DNA from: Ursus arctos
Taxonomy: Eukaryota > Chordata > Mammalia > Carnivora > Ursidae
NCBI RefSeq assembly: GCF_023065955.2
Contig: NW_026622997.1
Location: 19,572,001 to 19,636,000, forward strand
DNA: 64,000 bases
Reading direction: 5' to 3'
The position numbers were made by a program, and so were the translations under genes. Shown in pieces: positions 11,048-24,002 of this stretch; within the stretch, counting starts at the first letter, position 1; the number at the start of each line of letters is the position of its first letter. The notes under the pieces were generated by a model, which worked only from the letters and a program-made list of their open reading frames with translations, was not told the DNA's origin and made no database searches.

Positions 11048-12794
11048 ATGTTCTCTTTCCCTTTGTTTCCAGCCATTCTTATACACCTGTGCATGCATGA
11101 GTGCAAAAGACATTACGCCCCAGAATCTTCTGGCCAGGTAAACAGTGAACTAAAAAAAAAATTTTTTTTGCAACATATTTTCAGAAGATTAATGAGTTAA
11201 TCATGGTCTACAGACAAAACCTCAGTTCTAAAAAACAAAACCTCCCTTCTGACAGTAAGCGTTCCTGGTGCTCTATCATACCTGACATAAAGTGTGGATA
11301 TACTGTGAAAGATCACAGGGGAAATTAAGCTTTGTGGTCACATTAAAAGTAACTACTTAGTATTGTAAATTATTATTCCTTTTATAGTCATCTTAGGCTG
11401 TCAGGCTCTAATCAACAATGATGTGAATTCAGCTGTGAGTCAAAGATATTTTCATAACTTATGTTCTTATATATATTCTGGTTTATTTGAGGCAAAGAAT
11501 GATATTGGGTAATTCCAGATGTGTCTACACACGGCAAATGGTTTAGGCTGAACAATGCAGGATAGCTGGGGGAAAATGTGGGTTTTTTTCTTTTGCTATT
11601 CTGCAAACCCTGAGTATAAGGAAAGATACATTATGAACATATCTGGCAGCAGATAAAATTCACATCTTTATGAAATCTCTTGAGAGTCAAAATTCAAGTC
11701 CCTAAAAGCAGCAGTTCTGGAATGAGTCTTTTTAGAACCAAAGATTTTTTTTGCGGGAAGTTACGGATAGCAGAATGACAAGCAGGCTGGTGAGAAACCC
11801 CTTGTGGACCCAGGGACTTCCATGGTGATAGCAACTAACAATGTTAAAGAAATCCTCTGGGTTCGTGAAGGGTTCACCTCGTTATTACCAGAGCAAGAGA
11901 GAGAGAGATTGTTTTCCGTATCTTCATGTGTCAGAGAAATAATTGGGTCCTTACTACAATGTGTAATGTATTCTGTTTTTTTTTTTAAAGACTTTATGTA
12001 TTTATTTGAGATGGAGAGAGAGCAGGAGCAGGGAAGCAGAGGGAAAGAGAGAAGCAGGCTCCCCTCTGAGCAGGGAGCCCAATGGGGGGCTCGATCCCAG
12101 GACCCTGGCATCATGACCTGAGCCAAAGGCAGACACTTCACCGACTGAGCCACCCAGGCGCCCTGTAACACAGTCTCTTAAGGGTTCCATGTGAACAGTT
12201 AATGTTCTCAGTGTAATAACTGTAAATGTATCCATGTGCCCGGATCTGTGTCTTTGCAGTGGTTTACGTTTCCACACTCTCTCCCTGCGGCATGATCAGG
12301 AAATGCGAACGAGTGCCAGTGAGAAGAAACATTCTTTATATTTATGATGCTTTTTACAAGTTCAAAGCCTGTTCCTTCAATCTGCACATGGCCCTTAAAA
12401 ACATTTCTTTTTCTTGCTTCAGACATTTTCCGATCAGGAATTAAATAACTTCGGTGTGAAATGATAGTCCATGTGTTCATGGGCCCATGAGAAATGATAC
12501 GTACGTGGACTCCAGGGCCGCATTTGGGATCATAATGTAATGCAACAGCAGGGCCGAGAAACTGCCCGCGTAGACTGGCGGCCTAGTGGATTTTCCACAG
12601 GCCTCCGCCTTCTCCCCCGCTTGCAACAACCGGAAGGAAATGGGGATTCATTGATGTTGTGGTGGGCGAACCTCTCCTAGGCACCGCTGTGAGGAGAATC
12701 AATCCCTCTTCATCTGACACTTCTGCAGCGCTGCGCCCCCAGCACCCTCACTTTAAGGCCTATCTGCTCAATCATGGTGGTTCGGCCTCAGCCG
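11048..12794. other. intergenic with one SINE
   Basis: Apart from the SINE at 11976-12163, nothing is recognised. Confidence 0.6.
11976..12163 (-). mobile_element. SINEC (Can-SINE)
   Basis: Reverse-oriented SINE: T-run, AGACTTTATGTATTTATTTGA-type tail, purine-rich body, and the head ending GACTGAGCCACCCAGGCGCCC. Flanking tgtaa repeats suggest a short, eroded target-site duplication. Confidence 0.93.
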
Positions 12795-13021
12795 ACATGC
12801 TCGTCCTGTATCCTCTACTCACATTCATTGCAGTGGATTATAACCATCTATTTACATTCCAGTCTCTTCTACTAGAATAGGAGCTCAGGAATACTTTGAG
12901 CTCAGGAGCTGTGTCTAATTCGTGATTATATCCTTAATACTTAGAACTGAGCCTGGCACACAGTAAATGCTCAGAAAATGAATTTGTAAATTCATTGATA
13001 AATGCATGAATGAGTAGATTG
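12795..13021 (+). mobile_element. L2 LINE 3' end
   Basis: 'ttctactagaataggagctc', 'gagctgtgtctaattc' and 'gcctggcacacagtaaatgc' with a 'tgcatgaatga' end follow the L2 3' UTR. Confidence 0.85.
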
Positions 13022-13029
13022 CCATAATG

Positions 13030-13440
13030 GAAGGATCGAGATGTTGTGGATGTGGCGAATCTGTCCCTTAGGATGCTTCCAGCTACAGGTAACAGAAAGC
13101 CTTGACCAAAGCAGTGTCAGGGTTCACAGACCCAGCAGTTCCATGATGGCACGAAGGACCCCCTCATGGGGCTGGCTTCATCCTGGTTCCTTTGAGGTTG
13201 TGGGGTGGTTTCCGGGAAGAAGTAAGTCTGCACGATTCTCTGTTCGAGTTTGGAAAAAGAGAGAGAGCGCCTTGAGTGCCCTTCTGCCTGATGGGGCCCA
13301 AGAAGCCACGTGCCCATCTGTCAATCATTATCTGACCACCAGGGCCTGGGTTCCTGAATCAGTAACTAGCCAGGGGAGTGGGGATAACCATGACTGACTG
13401 ACACCGGTCAGGTCCTGAGCTGAAACAGAGAGCAATTCTC
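13030..13440 (+). mobile_element. possible unassigned dispersed repeat
   Basis: 'agctacaggtaacagaaagc', 'atggggctggcttcatcctg' and 'gccacgtgcccatctgtcaa' resemble a common old mammalian repeat in order, but the divergence is high. Confidence 0.35.
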
Positions 13441-13834
13441 CAAACCTCATTGTTCTTCTGAAGTGGCTGAGGGCTGGGGAGCCATGGTGGGAGCAGCCAC
13501 AATGTCCACCCTTAGGGGTGCAGGTGCCGGTAAAGATGTAGATACATCCCTGCTTTCTAGATAAAGTGACAGTTGTTGCCACATTTTTCCAATCAGCACT
13601 GGTCTCTTCACAAATACCAAAAAATCTGTATCAAATGTCTATGCTCTATCTTCGCAGTGCCACCCAACAAATGAACAAATCCAGGGTGTGAAGTTCTGTA
13701 ACTATTGTTATTTTGTTCTTAATTTATGGGGACCCCGAAAGTAAGTTCTACTTTATTCATAGATGCAGATGAGCTCAAACCTAAGACAAAATGGGGGTCT
13801 CCTTCTTCTATTCCCCCAACTCCCTCCAGATTTT

Positions 13835-14008
13835 TATTTATATTTTATTTTTTTAGGGGAAGGGGAGAGGGAAAGGAAGAGAGTCTTAAGCAGGCTCCAC
13901 ACCCCGTGTGGAGCCTGACGTGGGGCTTGATTTCACGACCCTGAGATCATGACCTGAGCCAAAATCAAGAGTTGGACCCTTAATCGACGGAGCCACCCAG
14001 GCGCCCCA
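13835..14008 (-). mobile_element. SINEC (Can-SINE)
   Basis: Reverse-oriented SINE flanked by identical 14-bp duplications tccctccagatttt at 13821-13834 and 14009-14022. Confidence 0.95.
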
Positions 14009-14359
14009 TCCCTCCAGATTTTAAGACTTTGGTGGAACACACGGGGATGAGGAGGTCAGGAGCAAGTTCAAGACAGCAAGCCAGTTCTGCAGAGAAAGTT
14101 ACTTACAGCTCCTGGCACAGAGAAGATAGAAAATAAGTGGAATGAACAGGGCTGGACTGCCCCCAGGTTCCAGGCCCTGCCCAGGTCTGAGACAAGAAAC
14201 ACAGGAAGGAGGGGCAGTAACCCCACCCATTGGTAATGAATCAAATGAACGAACCAAACACAAGCAGTAATAACAATTTCTCCTTTGTCACGGGGTGGGA
14301 CACTGAGGTCCTGGGATTAAAAATTCTCCCTCTCGCTGTATCTGGGAGATATTATTTAC

Positions 14360-14475
14360 AAGGCACTTGAGGGTTTATGCTCACAACCACTTTTTTGTTT
14401 TTCCTCTGCCTTATTCTGTGTGCAGGGACTATTACCGCCCATTTTACAGATGACAAGACCGAGATCCAGGACCAG
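14360..14475 (-). mobile_element. MIR fragment
   Basis: 'ttatgctcacaaccac' and 'attaccgcccattttacaga' followed by 'tgacaagaccgaga' match the reverse MIR core. Confidence 0.65.
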
Positions 14476-14612
14476 CCCAGATCTGTTGGGGCCATGGCAC
14501 CTGCTCTTATGTCACTGGGCTCTGAAGAAGCAGCACCAATTATCTAAATTGGGGGGTAAATGTTTAACATTAGCCAAGGGAGGAAATGCACAACAAAGGT
14601 TAGCTTGTCTAG

Positions 14613-14770
14613 AAGCTCGTTCCTCAAAGTGCGTTCCACAGACCAGCACCATCAGTGTCACCTGAGCCCTTGTCAGAAATGAATTTCACACCTGACCCCA
14701 GACCGATCCCAGAATCGGAATTTTAACAAGGTCCCAGGGGATGTGAAAGCATGTTCAAGTGTGAGAGGAC
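14613..14770. mobile_element. MER5A-type hAT-Charlie element
   Basis: 'ctcaaagtgcgttccacaga', 'ccagcaccatcagtgtcacc', 'gagcccttgtcagaaatgaa' and 'ttttaacaaggtcccagggg' follow the MER5A consensus in order. Confidence 0.85.
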
Positions 14771-15571
14771 TTGCCATCTGGGGCGTTAGGATGACCAGAG
14801 ACCAGGAGTGGGAGCCCGAGGGCCAGGGTGTACCAGAAGGGTAATGTGTGGGTGGACTCAGAGATGGGGGGTGACAGGGTGCTTTTGGGGGAGGGGGTGT
14901 CAGTGATAAGAACTAGACAGTCTCATAGCCCAGACTAAGGTCTCATCTATTAGCATCTGCCTCTGGGTCTGGAAACTTCTGTATTGTCTAGGCTAATAAA
15001 GCACTCCCTGGGAGATGGCTCTTGACATATTTTTGTTGGTACAAGGTTGGCAGGTCAATTTTTCGGGACTCCTCTGGATGGCACTTTGCTCATGCAAAGT
15101 CTATTACCGGGATTGGAAAAACACTTGCAAACGGCAGGTTCACCTCTAGGCAACAGCTAAAGAGATTTTTCCATTTTCTTCTTTCATCACTCACATAAAA
15201 GGAGAGGCAGGAACATTTCCTCCTACAGAAATGGGAACAAGGAAGACCTGGCTTCACCATTTCCCAAAGCGAGCCGAGTTCACTACGTCTCTTCTCAGGA
15301 AAACAAAAGCGATCTGATCCCAGAGTGCAAAGCATGTGAAGTTCCATACTAACCGTAGACATGAAAGCTTCCAAGCAAATTGGATTTTAATTATCGCTCT
15401 GTAAAGCTGGCAGAGAGATCTGTGGTCAGGGAGGGACCCACCACATACCAGAGAGCCAGCAGCGGCAGTCATCACTTTGTGAGTTCACGCAACGATTCAG
15501 GTTTCATTTTTGTGCTTCACAAAAAACGCTCCAGAAAAGACAGATTTCTAAAACACAAAATCTCCTCCTCC

Positions 15572-15766
15572 AGGGGCGCCTGGTTGGCACAGCGGTTAAG
15601 GGTCTGCCTTCAGCTCAGGGCGTGATTCCGGCGTTGTGGGATCGAGCCCCACATCAGGCTCCTCCGCTGGGAGCCTGCTTCTTCCTCTCCCACTCCCCCT
15701 GCTTGTGTTCCCTCTCTCGCTGGCTGTCTCTCTCTCTGTCAAATAAATAAATAAAATCTTTAAAAA
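15572..15766 (+). mobile_element. SINEC (Can-SINE)
   Basis: Complete forward SINE with target-site duplications aaaatctcctcctcc (15557-15571) and aaaatctcctcttcc (15767-15781), one mismatch. Confidence 0.95.
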
Positions 15767-16258
15767 AAAATCTCCTCTTCCATAAAAAAGCTTTTAGGTC
15801 CGCTTTCACAACACTCTTTGCTCTTCTGTGCTGTGTCCTGAAATCTTATAAAACCAAGATTTGGCTCTTTTATAATTCATGGCATGTGATGCTTTAGGCC
15901 CTTGAATTTTCTTTAGAAAAATAAAGCGATTATACAGTTCAGTTCTCTAGCATGGGACAGAGAGTCTATTTTCCTACGGAAGGCTAGGATTTAGACTTTT
16001 CCTGATAAAGTCAGGTACCTACAAGCTGCTGTCTCAGAGCCAAGTCTGACAAAGAAATATAGTCGAGTGTCACTTTTTTTTTTTTTTAACTAACTGGTTG
16101 AGAGACCAGACTAATTCAATACAAAAGTTTGCATTTATAGACTCCACTTTAAAGAAATACAATTTTTATTGTCTTCAAGCGCATATAAACTCAAGTTAGG
16201 CTAAGCAAGTGCTGTCTGCTAACGGTCCTTCAAGGACTTATTGTTGGTTTGTTTTGTT

Positions 16259-16454
16259 TTTTAAGATTTTATTTATTTATTTGACAGAGAGAGAGACAGC
16301 CAGCGAGAGAGGGAACACAAGCAGGGGGAGTGGGAGAGGAAGAAGCAGGCTCACAGCAGAGCAGGGAGCCCTATGTGGGGCTCGATCCCAAGACCCTGGG
16401 ATCACTCCCTGGGCCAAAAGCAGACACTTAACGACTGAGCCATCCAGGCGCCCC
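16259..16454 (-). mobile_element. SINEC (Can-SINE)
   Basis: Reverse-oriented complete SINE. Flanks share tcaagg-(a/t)cttattgt-like sequence, an imperfect target-site duplication. Confidence 0.94.
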
Positions 16455-17275
16455 TCAAGGTCTTGTTTAAGCAAATAAACAAGGATGAAGTGGAATTATC
16501 ACAGCTCGCTCTCTAATATTCTGCAGTGCTTCTGATTTATCATCAGCTCCTCAATACCTCTGGTTTATTTCTAGTTCCTAATAATAGAAATAACAGTTGT
16601 ACATTTGCTTACTAAAGCATGCTTTCAACCTCGCCATTTCCTAGTCAAGGTTTAGAGAGACTCTAAGCTTAAGAGTCTGTGGCTAAGTGATCTCCAACTC
16701 TGATCTGATGATAGCCTTCAGTCACGTGTGGTTTTGTAGAGGAAAAAATGAAAAGACCAGGGCTGGAGATGAATGGTTGACCCTCGCCAATTTTCTTTAC
16801 GCCTCGGTTTGGGACTGAGACATGCCTCAAAAGATGGTGTTAGGGTGAAATAGGTTTCAAGTATGTGAAATTGCCCTTTATAAACAGAAAAGCACTATTC
16901 AAATGTTGGATATTATTGCTATTTTGAAATCTGATTACTGAAGCCCAAGTTAATGAGATTTTTTTTCATGCATGAAAAGAACCCATTCAGTCGGATTTTT
17001 TTTTCCAGGGTGAATCATTCCTTGTGAGTAAGGAAGCTGATTCAAAGTCCTCGACCCTTTTCAGGTCTCTGGAGTGGCACCCTGCTTGCCAAGTGCATTC
17101 AGGTTTAGAAAAACAAACTCACCTCTCCTGGGGGATCCAATGAATGTCTGTCTCCTCCCAAAAGCCTGGTGTGATGACATCATCTGCTATATCTCTGCCT
17201 TTCCTGATTGACCAGAACCTGCGATTAGATGAAATTCAACAATTACTGAAAACCCTCAAGAAAAAAGATCACTTT

Positions 17276-17482
17276 GGGGCGCCTGGGTGGCACAGCGGTT
17301 AAGCATCTGCCTTCGGCTCAGGGCGTGATCCCGGCGTTATGGGATCGAGCCCCACATCAGGCTCCTCTGCTATGAGCCTGCTTCTTCCTCTCCCACTCCC
17401 CCTGCTTGTGTTCCCTCTCTCGCTGGCTGTCTCTATCTCTGTGGAATAAATAAATAAATAAATAATCTTTAAAAAAAAAAAA
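17276..17482 (+). mobile_element. SINEC (Can-SINE), recent
   Basis: Complete forward SINE with identical 16-bp target-site duplications gaaaaaagatcacttt at 17260-17275 and 17483-17498. Confidence 0.96.
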
Positions 17483-17579
17483 GAAAAAAGATCACTTTTC
17501 TGGGGGCCAAGGTAAGGGGTGACAAGGTGGTGGGATCCTGGGTGGAGAAAGGGCCGAAGGGACTGAACCAACAGTGTCC

Positions 17580-17830
17580 TTGCTCAGTGCCTGGGAATTC
17601 ACCATCTGGGGAAAGACACACACTGGACATTCGCATCCTAGGGGGCAAGTAGCAGCAAGTGCAAGCTAGAGATATGGAATGTTGAGTGTACAGATAGGAG
17701 AGATGAGTTCTGACTGGGAGAGTCTAAGAAGCCCTCTTAGGGCAGATGAGATTCTAGCCAGGTCTTGAAAACGTGTGGTATGTGGGGAAGAGGTTAGATT
17801 TGGAATTAGATCCAGCCTGGTGAGCTCTGG
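17580..17830 (-). mobile_element. possible L2-type fragment
   Basis: 'aattcaccatctggggaaag' and 'attctagccaggtcttgaaa' suggest a diverged piece of the same ancient family. Weak. Confidence 0.35.
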
Positions 17831-18399
17831 GGTGGGTTGGGAGGACACAAGGTCGACTTAGGAAGTGGAAACATGGAGTGTACAGTGGGATGGACTGTTG
17901 AAGAAGGAGAAATCTGCATCGCTAAGCTGAGGTGTGCAAAATATCACACTTCTTCCCTCTGCCGAAATCAATTTAACCCAGACTCAGAGCCCCTCTGCTA
18001 CCCAGCAGGTGGGATATCCCATGTCGGCCATGATGGGGTGCCCTCCCCCTCCCTCGGGTACATGGAAGTGTGGGGTGCTTGTAGGGTCCACAGATAATAG
18101 GACAGAAACCTCTATCCCTCCTGGACCAGAGTCATCACTGAAGTCTTCATGGTTGAAGTCTGAGCAGTCACGTAAGTACTTGCCACTTTTCAGTTGGAGA
18201 GTGAGAAGCAGACATCTTTGTCTTCCCTGGGCACCTCCTGGGCGTGCCACGCAGCCACGTAGCCCTGACGCCCCTCACCTTCTCGGGAACTTAGCCGAGG
18301 AGCAGCCAGTCCCAGGGCTTCTATCACCTCTCCACTTTGGGGGAATAACTCCCTCTCCCCTCTTGCTACCTTCCTGCCTGAGGGACCCCTCAAATAATT

Positions 18400-18990
18400 A
18401 TATTTGTCAGCTCAGGCTGATGTAAAAAATGCCATAGACTCGGTGGCTTAACATATGTTTATTTTTCTCACAGTTCTGGAGTCTGGGAAGTCCGAGATGA
18501 AGGTGCTAGAATATTTGGGTCTTGGTGGGAACCCTCTTCCTGGCTTGTGGACAGCTGCCTTCTCACTGTGCCCTCAGCATGTGTGCTTAGAGAGAGATGG
18601 GGAGCTCTTGTCTCTTCCTCTTCTTTTTTTTAAACTTTTTAAAATATTTTATTTATTTCTTTGAGAGAGAGAAAACAGTGAGAGAGAGCACAAGCAGGGG
18701 GAGGGGCTAAGGGAGAAACAGACTCCCTGCTGAGCAGGAACCCTGATGCAGGGCTTGATCCCAAGACCCTGGGATCATGACCTGAACCAAAGGCAGACGC
18801 TTAACCAACTGAGCCACCCAGGTGCCCCTCTCTTCCTCTTCTTATAAGGGCGTGATTCCCATCATGAGGGTCCACCCCCATCTAAATCTAACTACCTCCC
18901 GAAGGCCCTACTCCAAACACCATCATACTGGGGATTGGGTCTTCCACGTATGAATTTTGGAGGGATAGAAACATTCAGTCCGTACCAATA
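18400..18990 (-). mobile_element. MaLR LTR, diverged, split by a SINE
   Basis: Reverse-oriented LTR: 'gactcggtggcttaacatat', 'cacagttctggagtctggga', then after the SINE 'cttataagggcgtgattccc' and 'aaacattcagtccgtacc'. The two parts flank the SINE at 18626-18828. Confidence 0.88.
18626..18828 (-). mobile_element. SINEC nested in a MaLR LTR
   Basis: Reverse-oriented SINE with identical 15-bp target-site duplications tctcttcctcttctt at 18611-18625 and 18829-18843. It splits an older LTR. Confidence 0.95.
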
Positions 18991-19442
18991 ACGTATGCGG
19001 TAAACTCAGGGTTTTGCAGTGGCAGGAGTGTTGTTGGCTCTGCCCTGAAAGGAATGATAAGGGCCCAGCTCCCTGTTCGAAGCAGGGTTGACAGGGTGGA
19101 AATTCAGAGAACAAAACTCAAGGTAATAATGTCTCAGGAGATAAATCAGCCCCATAGTTTATAGCTTTTCTCATATGGCTGTATTTCACTGTTTTTCGAT
19201 TCTTTATTTGAATCAATTTTTCAACTCAACTGTATTATCTAGATCATAAAGCCAATAAACAGGGTTTACATCTTTTTATCTTCTGTGGCTCTTCAGCAAG
19301 TGGTATGAGAAAGCACTTATGAATATTTGTTGAATGACCCGAAATGAATATTCTCTCTGACTGCCCAGCATTGACCAATGGCCAACCCTGTGTGGAAAGG
19401 AGTCTGATTTTCATGTATATAACATTACCAACCGTTGTCCCC

Positions 19443-19478
<36 letters not shown>

Positions 19479-19877
19479 CACACACACCCCAAAGAACACA
19501 TAAAAAAAAATAAGAACTTCAAAGTCACAGGAGAGTTTTTTAATTTTATATGCTGTTTCCTTTTTAGTATTAGAGGCTGCAGAAATTCACACTTCCTATC
19601 ACTGCTAAAAGGCTCTCATTTGCTATGGGGCCTTCACGCAGGAAACTGACCCACCAGGAAAGCTATCAGATATTGCAGAAAGACCGTGCTCCCTTGAAGC
19701 CACATTTCCAAAGATGGCCATGATTAGGAGCCTAGAGGAACGGTAAACTGACTGCCTTTCTTATCATCCTAACCAGGCAGAGCTATGAGGCCTCCGTCCC
19801 CATCACACAAGCACACCGAGATCTATGGCTACATACATGGGCTGACTAGAATCCCACGTGGCATTTGTCTGAATCTC
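18991..19877. other. intergenic between two LTRs
   Basis: Holds the CA tract at 19444-19475 and otherwise no recognised element. Confidence 0.6.
19444..19475 (+). repeat. (CA)n microsatellite
   Basis: About 16 pure CA units followed by a short CA-rich extension to 19488. Confidence 0.98.
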
Positions 19878-20357
19878 CTGAGGCTCCGGTCACAAATTCC
19901 CACAAATGGGCTGAATTAAAACAACAGAGTTGTATTCTCTCAGGCTTTCAGAGGCCAGAAATCTGAAATTAGTGGACTAAAATCAAGGTGTCATAGGGCC
20001 CTCTCCTTCCAGAGGCTCTAGGCTCTGTCCCTGGCCCCTTTTAGTTCTTGGTGGCTCTGGCCTTTCTTGGTTGGTCTGCAGCACTCTCTCCTCAAGGCCA
20101 TCTGGAAATCTGTCCCTGCTCTGTTTTCACATCTTTGCTCCTCTGCGTGGGTCAAATCTCTTTCTGCCTCCCTCTTATAAAAATACATGTGACTGCCTTT
20201 AAGTCTACTTGGATAATTCAGGATAATCTCCCCATCTCAAGATCCTTAACTTAATCACACCTGCAAAGCCCCCTTTCATGCCATGGAAGCGAATACTCAA
20301 AGGTTCCACAGATTAGGGCATGGATATCTCATGGCAGCCACTTTCCAGCCCACCATC
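19878..20357 (-). mobile_element. MaLR-like LTR (MLT1 type)
   Basis: Reverse-oriented element with blocks 'aattaaaacaacagagttgt', 'aatcaaggtgtcatagggcc', 'cttccagaggctctaggctc', 'ggataatctccccatctcaa', 'gatccttaacttaatcacac' and 'ttccacagattagggcatgg'. The family is clear as a dispersed mammalian LTR; the exact subfamily name is not certain. Confidence 0.8.
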
Positions 20358-20876
20358 GAGATCTTATGACCCCCTATTATAATTATTCATGGGTCATCAT
20401 CTAGTGTGTACACTATTTGGGCTTTGCTTATTTTTCTCCATTTTCCTTTTGGCCTTTGGCCACGTGACCTTAGGAGTTGGGAGATGAAACTCAAAGAAAT
20501 CACCCTAACGATTACCAACTCTGGTAAAAGACTGGTGAGGAATTTCGTTAATTGACAAAGGAAAATAGTATGACCCGGGATTTGTTTATTCTTTGCCCAG
20601 TTGAGCTCAGATAATCAAGGATCAATGATATACGGTAGAGAACCCAGACGTAAAGGAAATAAATCCTTCATTTCCTTTTTGTATTTTCTGTAGGCTTTTA
20701 TACTGCGAGCTTAGCAAATTGCAAATTAATGATCCGTGAAGAAGTAGATTGTGAATTACTGATCTAAGGGGCTCTTTCTGTTTCTGACTGTTTATTCTGG
20801 ATTTATTTCATCCAGTCACTTAACTCCACGGTGAGAAGTTTGAAAAATGAAAACAATGATTATATTTATTTTCTTT

Positions 20877-20992
20877 TTTTTATTATATTAAGTTAGTCAC
20901 CATACAGTACATCCCTAGTTTTTGATGTAAAGTTCCATGATTCATTACTTGCGTATAACACCCAGTGCACCATGCAATACGTGCCCTCCTTA
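20877..20992 (-). mobile_element. carnivoran L1 3' tail, 116 bp
   Basis: Short reverse-oriented L1 end with identical 15-bp target-site duplications atatttattttcttt at 20862-20876 and 20993-21007, showing a complete but severely 5'-truncated retrotransposition event. Confidence 0.95.
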
Positions 20993-21149
20993 ATATTTAT
21001 TTTCTTTGTATTACATTAGGGTTCTTTAAAGATAATGGATGTAATGATTCAGATCTTTTTCGTACAAAAGCTCCAGAGAATAACATATGTTAAGTGCTTT
21101 TGTGTTTCTAATGAAATATTAAAACCGGGGGTTTAAATATTGGTAAGTT

Positions 21150-21230
21150 CATCCACTCATTTATCTGTTTATTGAGCAACTATTTACCCAGTGCCAGCCA
21201 TGTATCTGCCGCTATTCTGGTCGCTGGGTA
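21150..21230 (-). mobile_element. short L2/MIR-type fragment
   Basis: 'tctgtttattgagcaactat', 'cagtgccagccatgta' and 'tattctggtcgctgggtacc' follow the reverse L2 3' end. Confidence 0.6.
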
Positions 21231-22270
21231 CCTTAAAAGCCAGAGTGTGCCTTGTAGTACTCTTAAAGCATAGTTTAAACACCGGGAGAATCTAACTTAA
21301 TTCATGTAAGTGGGTTTGCCCTTCTAAGAAGAAAGGTATTAGAGAGATCTGAGTCAATGTTGGCTCTCACTTGCCCCTCTGAATCCCAGGCAGCATTAGC
21401 AGTGGTGTACTGAGGATAGCACTGATTCTTTCCAGTTCCTTCCAGCCTGGCCACAGCAGAAAATAGCTCTAGGGCTGCCACGCTCAGCCATCAAGGGTGG
21501 AGGCTGGAGGGCATGCCTTTGGAGGTTTTACATTTCTGTTTCAACAGCCCCACGTGGAATAAACATCCAGTCAATTAACCAGTTGATTGAATCAATGAAG
21601 ATAGCCAATCAACATTACCCTAATTCTGGAAAAGACATTTTTTTTTGCCTAAATAATCCACCTTAGCAGACTAATATGTCAATCAAGTCAATAATGATCA
21701 TTGGCAAGTTATCAGTTTAAGCCTATGTGATTTAGTGCTATGTAGGCACAAACTCAAATTTTACTTAGATATAGGCTCCCCTTCTTTTGTTCTTCCATCG
21801 TGACCCCACTTTGCATGCTTATAATTTTTATTATAAGTAAATGTCTTTATTATAAGTAAATGTCCATTTCCCTCTTTATTAAAAGTCTTTATTTACATTT
21901 CAGTCTATATTAGGTTGGTTGAGTTTCTTAATTGCTTTGGTGTATACTAAAAACAAGAAGCAAATGAATGTAACTTTAAAAACAAAACAGAGCTAGTAAC
22001 TGAGAGGAAGGTTAGGAATGACATTTCGCCATCCTGCTATTGAGAGTGTGACTGACCAGAAAGCAGGAATCCTTTCCTTCTTTTTAGAATGACTGGCTAT
22101 CTTTTGGGGGGTGGGGGGCGCAAGGTTACCTACTAATTCACTCATTTCTTCTCTATTCAAAAAAAATGTGAATATCATATTTAACTTGAGCATAATTTTT
22201 TAAGTACAAGACAAAAATACTAAGGCACCACTTTGACATTTGCACAGTTCAAACATCCTCTCCACTTTCT

Positions 22271-22475
22271 TAAAAAAGATTTATTTATTTATTTATTTGA
22301 GAGAGAGAGAGAAAGAGAGAGAGCAAGTGGGGGGAGGGGCAGAGGGAGAGGAAGAGAAGCAGACTCCCCGCTGAGCACAGAGCCCGAAGTAGGGCTCAAT
22401 CCCACGACCCATGAGATCATGACCTGAGCTGCAATTAAGAATCAGATGCTAACTGATGGAGCCACCCAGGTCCCC
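22271..22475 (-). mobile_element. SINEC, diverged
   Basis: Reverse-oriented SINE with a (TTTA)n tail and a GA-rich body. Flanks carry the near-duplicate ctctccacttt / ctctctacttt. Confidence 0.92.
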
Positions 22476-23423
22476 TCTCTCTACTTTTTACCAAGAATTT
22501 TATATTCTCAAAAATGGGGGATCGGATTTTACCTATTTGCTCACATGTCTTTAAGAAAACATTGAGTACAAATATGTGTATTCCTTGGGACACAGTTGTC
22601 AGTTCCCAGTGTCTGGTGGTCTTCTTTTCCTTCCTCCCCAGTTTTATTATTAGCTCAACTGTGTTGGATGGAGGCTGTCCAGCCGACGTGGCAGCCCTGG
22701 GAAGGATTATGCCCTGCATTGAAGTGACTGTGAGATGGCGGGGAGGGCAGCAAGGACTCTGGGTTCTGCCAGAAACAGGTTCTGCCTATTGCTAGCTACA
22801 TGACCAGGGCCAACAGACACACCCTTTCTGAACTGCCAATTTCTCCACCATAAAATGTAGCTAGTAGAAAGCACAGTGATCATGGAGTTGGTGTAACAGG
22901 TCAGAGAGTACTTCCCTAATGTGCACAGTAAGTGCTGACTTTGCAGGGCTTCTCTGGGTCCTGCTTTTTCAGTCCCGACCAGTCCTCCACACCTTGCCAA
23001 GAGAAGAAGAAAATAGAAGCAGGCTTTCCATGTGACAGAAACCCTTTCTCCCTCAACCCAATACTTTGTCTCCGGTTAGCACACCTGGGTTAATGGAGTG
23101 CACATTTACCTTTTCCACTTGACTGTGAATTTCTTAAAGGCACAGATTTTGTCCTGCTCATCTTTGCACGACCACCGTCTTACAACTTACGTGTGTTTTG
23201 TGAGTATGTGTTAACATGAAACGAAACAAAATGGGTGTAAAAGCCACTAGAAGTTTGCTTCTTTTTCAGACACGAGTATCTATGAATGTATACATTCATG
23301 CATGCATCAAATTATATTAAATACTTTTTATGTGAAAGGTCCCCATGCCCCTTTCATGAACTGCAACACACTCCAAATATATAGAAACCTCCTATTGAGC
23401 TCACAAGGAAAAAGAAACAGCGT

Positions 23424-23606
23424 TAAAATATTTATTTATTTATTTATTTGAGAGTGAGAGAGAGTTCATGAGCAGAGGGGAGGTGTAGAGGAAGAAGCAG
23501 ACTCCCCACTGAACAGGGAGCCCCATGTGGGACTTGATCCCAGGACTCTGGGATCATAACCTGAGCTGAAAGCAGACGCTAAACCAACTGAGCCACCCAG
23601 GCACCC
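23424..23606 (-). mobile_element. SINEC, diverged
   Basis: Reverse-oriented SINE with target-site duplication aagaaacagc before it (23412 region) and again at 23607-23616. Confidence 0.92.
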
Positions 23607-24002
23607 AAGAAACAGCATTTTTAATGACTTATCTAAGGTAATTCAGCAATTTAAATGCCTTCTTGCTGTAAAACACTACTACCTATCTCTATATGTATCA
23701 TTTCTGACCAGTACCTTCTCTCCTATTTAGGGAATAGGGAAGAGCCCCAGTCAGCTTCAGCCACAATTTTCATCGTTTGGAAGAACTCGTTCCCAATTTC
23801 CATTGCCTTGAGGGGCTCAGAAAACTTCTGATATTTTTATCGCTGTTTGCCGCCTAACTTCACTGCCCTCTCTGCAGTGTGGCTTTGTATTTCTCGACAG
23901 ACTGTTTACTCCAAACGGTCTTTGCCCTGGGTCCTCTGAGACAGGACCTCACTCGCTAGTGAGCCCGCCCTTGGTCTCAAATGACAAATAGTGATTATGA
24001 CA

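Larger units (their letters stand above)
14771..17259. other. intergenic with two SINEs
   Basis: Apart from the SINEs at 15572-15766 and 16259-16454 and a short T-run near 16075-16087, nothing is recognised. Confidence 0.6.
20358..24002. other. intergenic with scattered insertions
   Basis: Contains the L1 tail at 20877-20992, an L2 piece near 21150 and SINEs at 22271 and 23424. A 17-bp direct repeat (attataagtaaatgtc) occurs twice near 21830-21863. No gene recognised. Confidence 0.6.

Noticed and set aside
17276..17350. tRNA-like head sequences in the SINEs as tRNA genes
   Set aside because: They are tRNA-derived SINE promoters with diverged stems and a fused body and tail, not tRNA genes.
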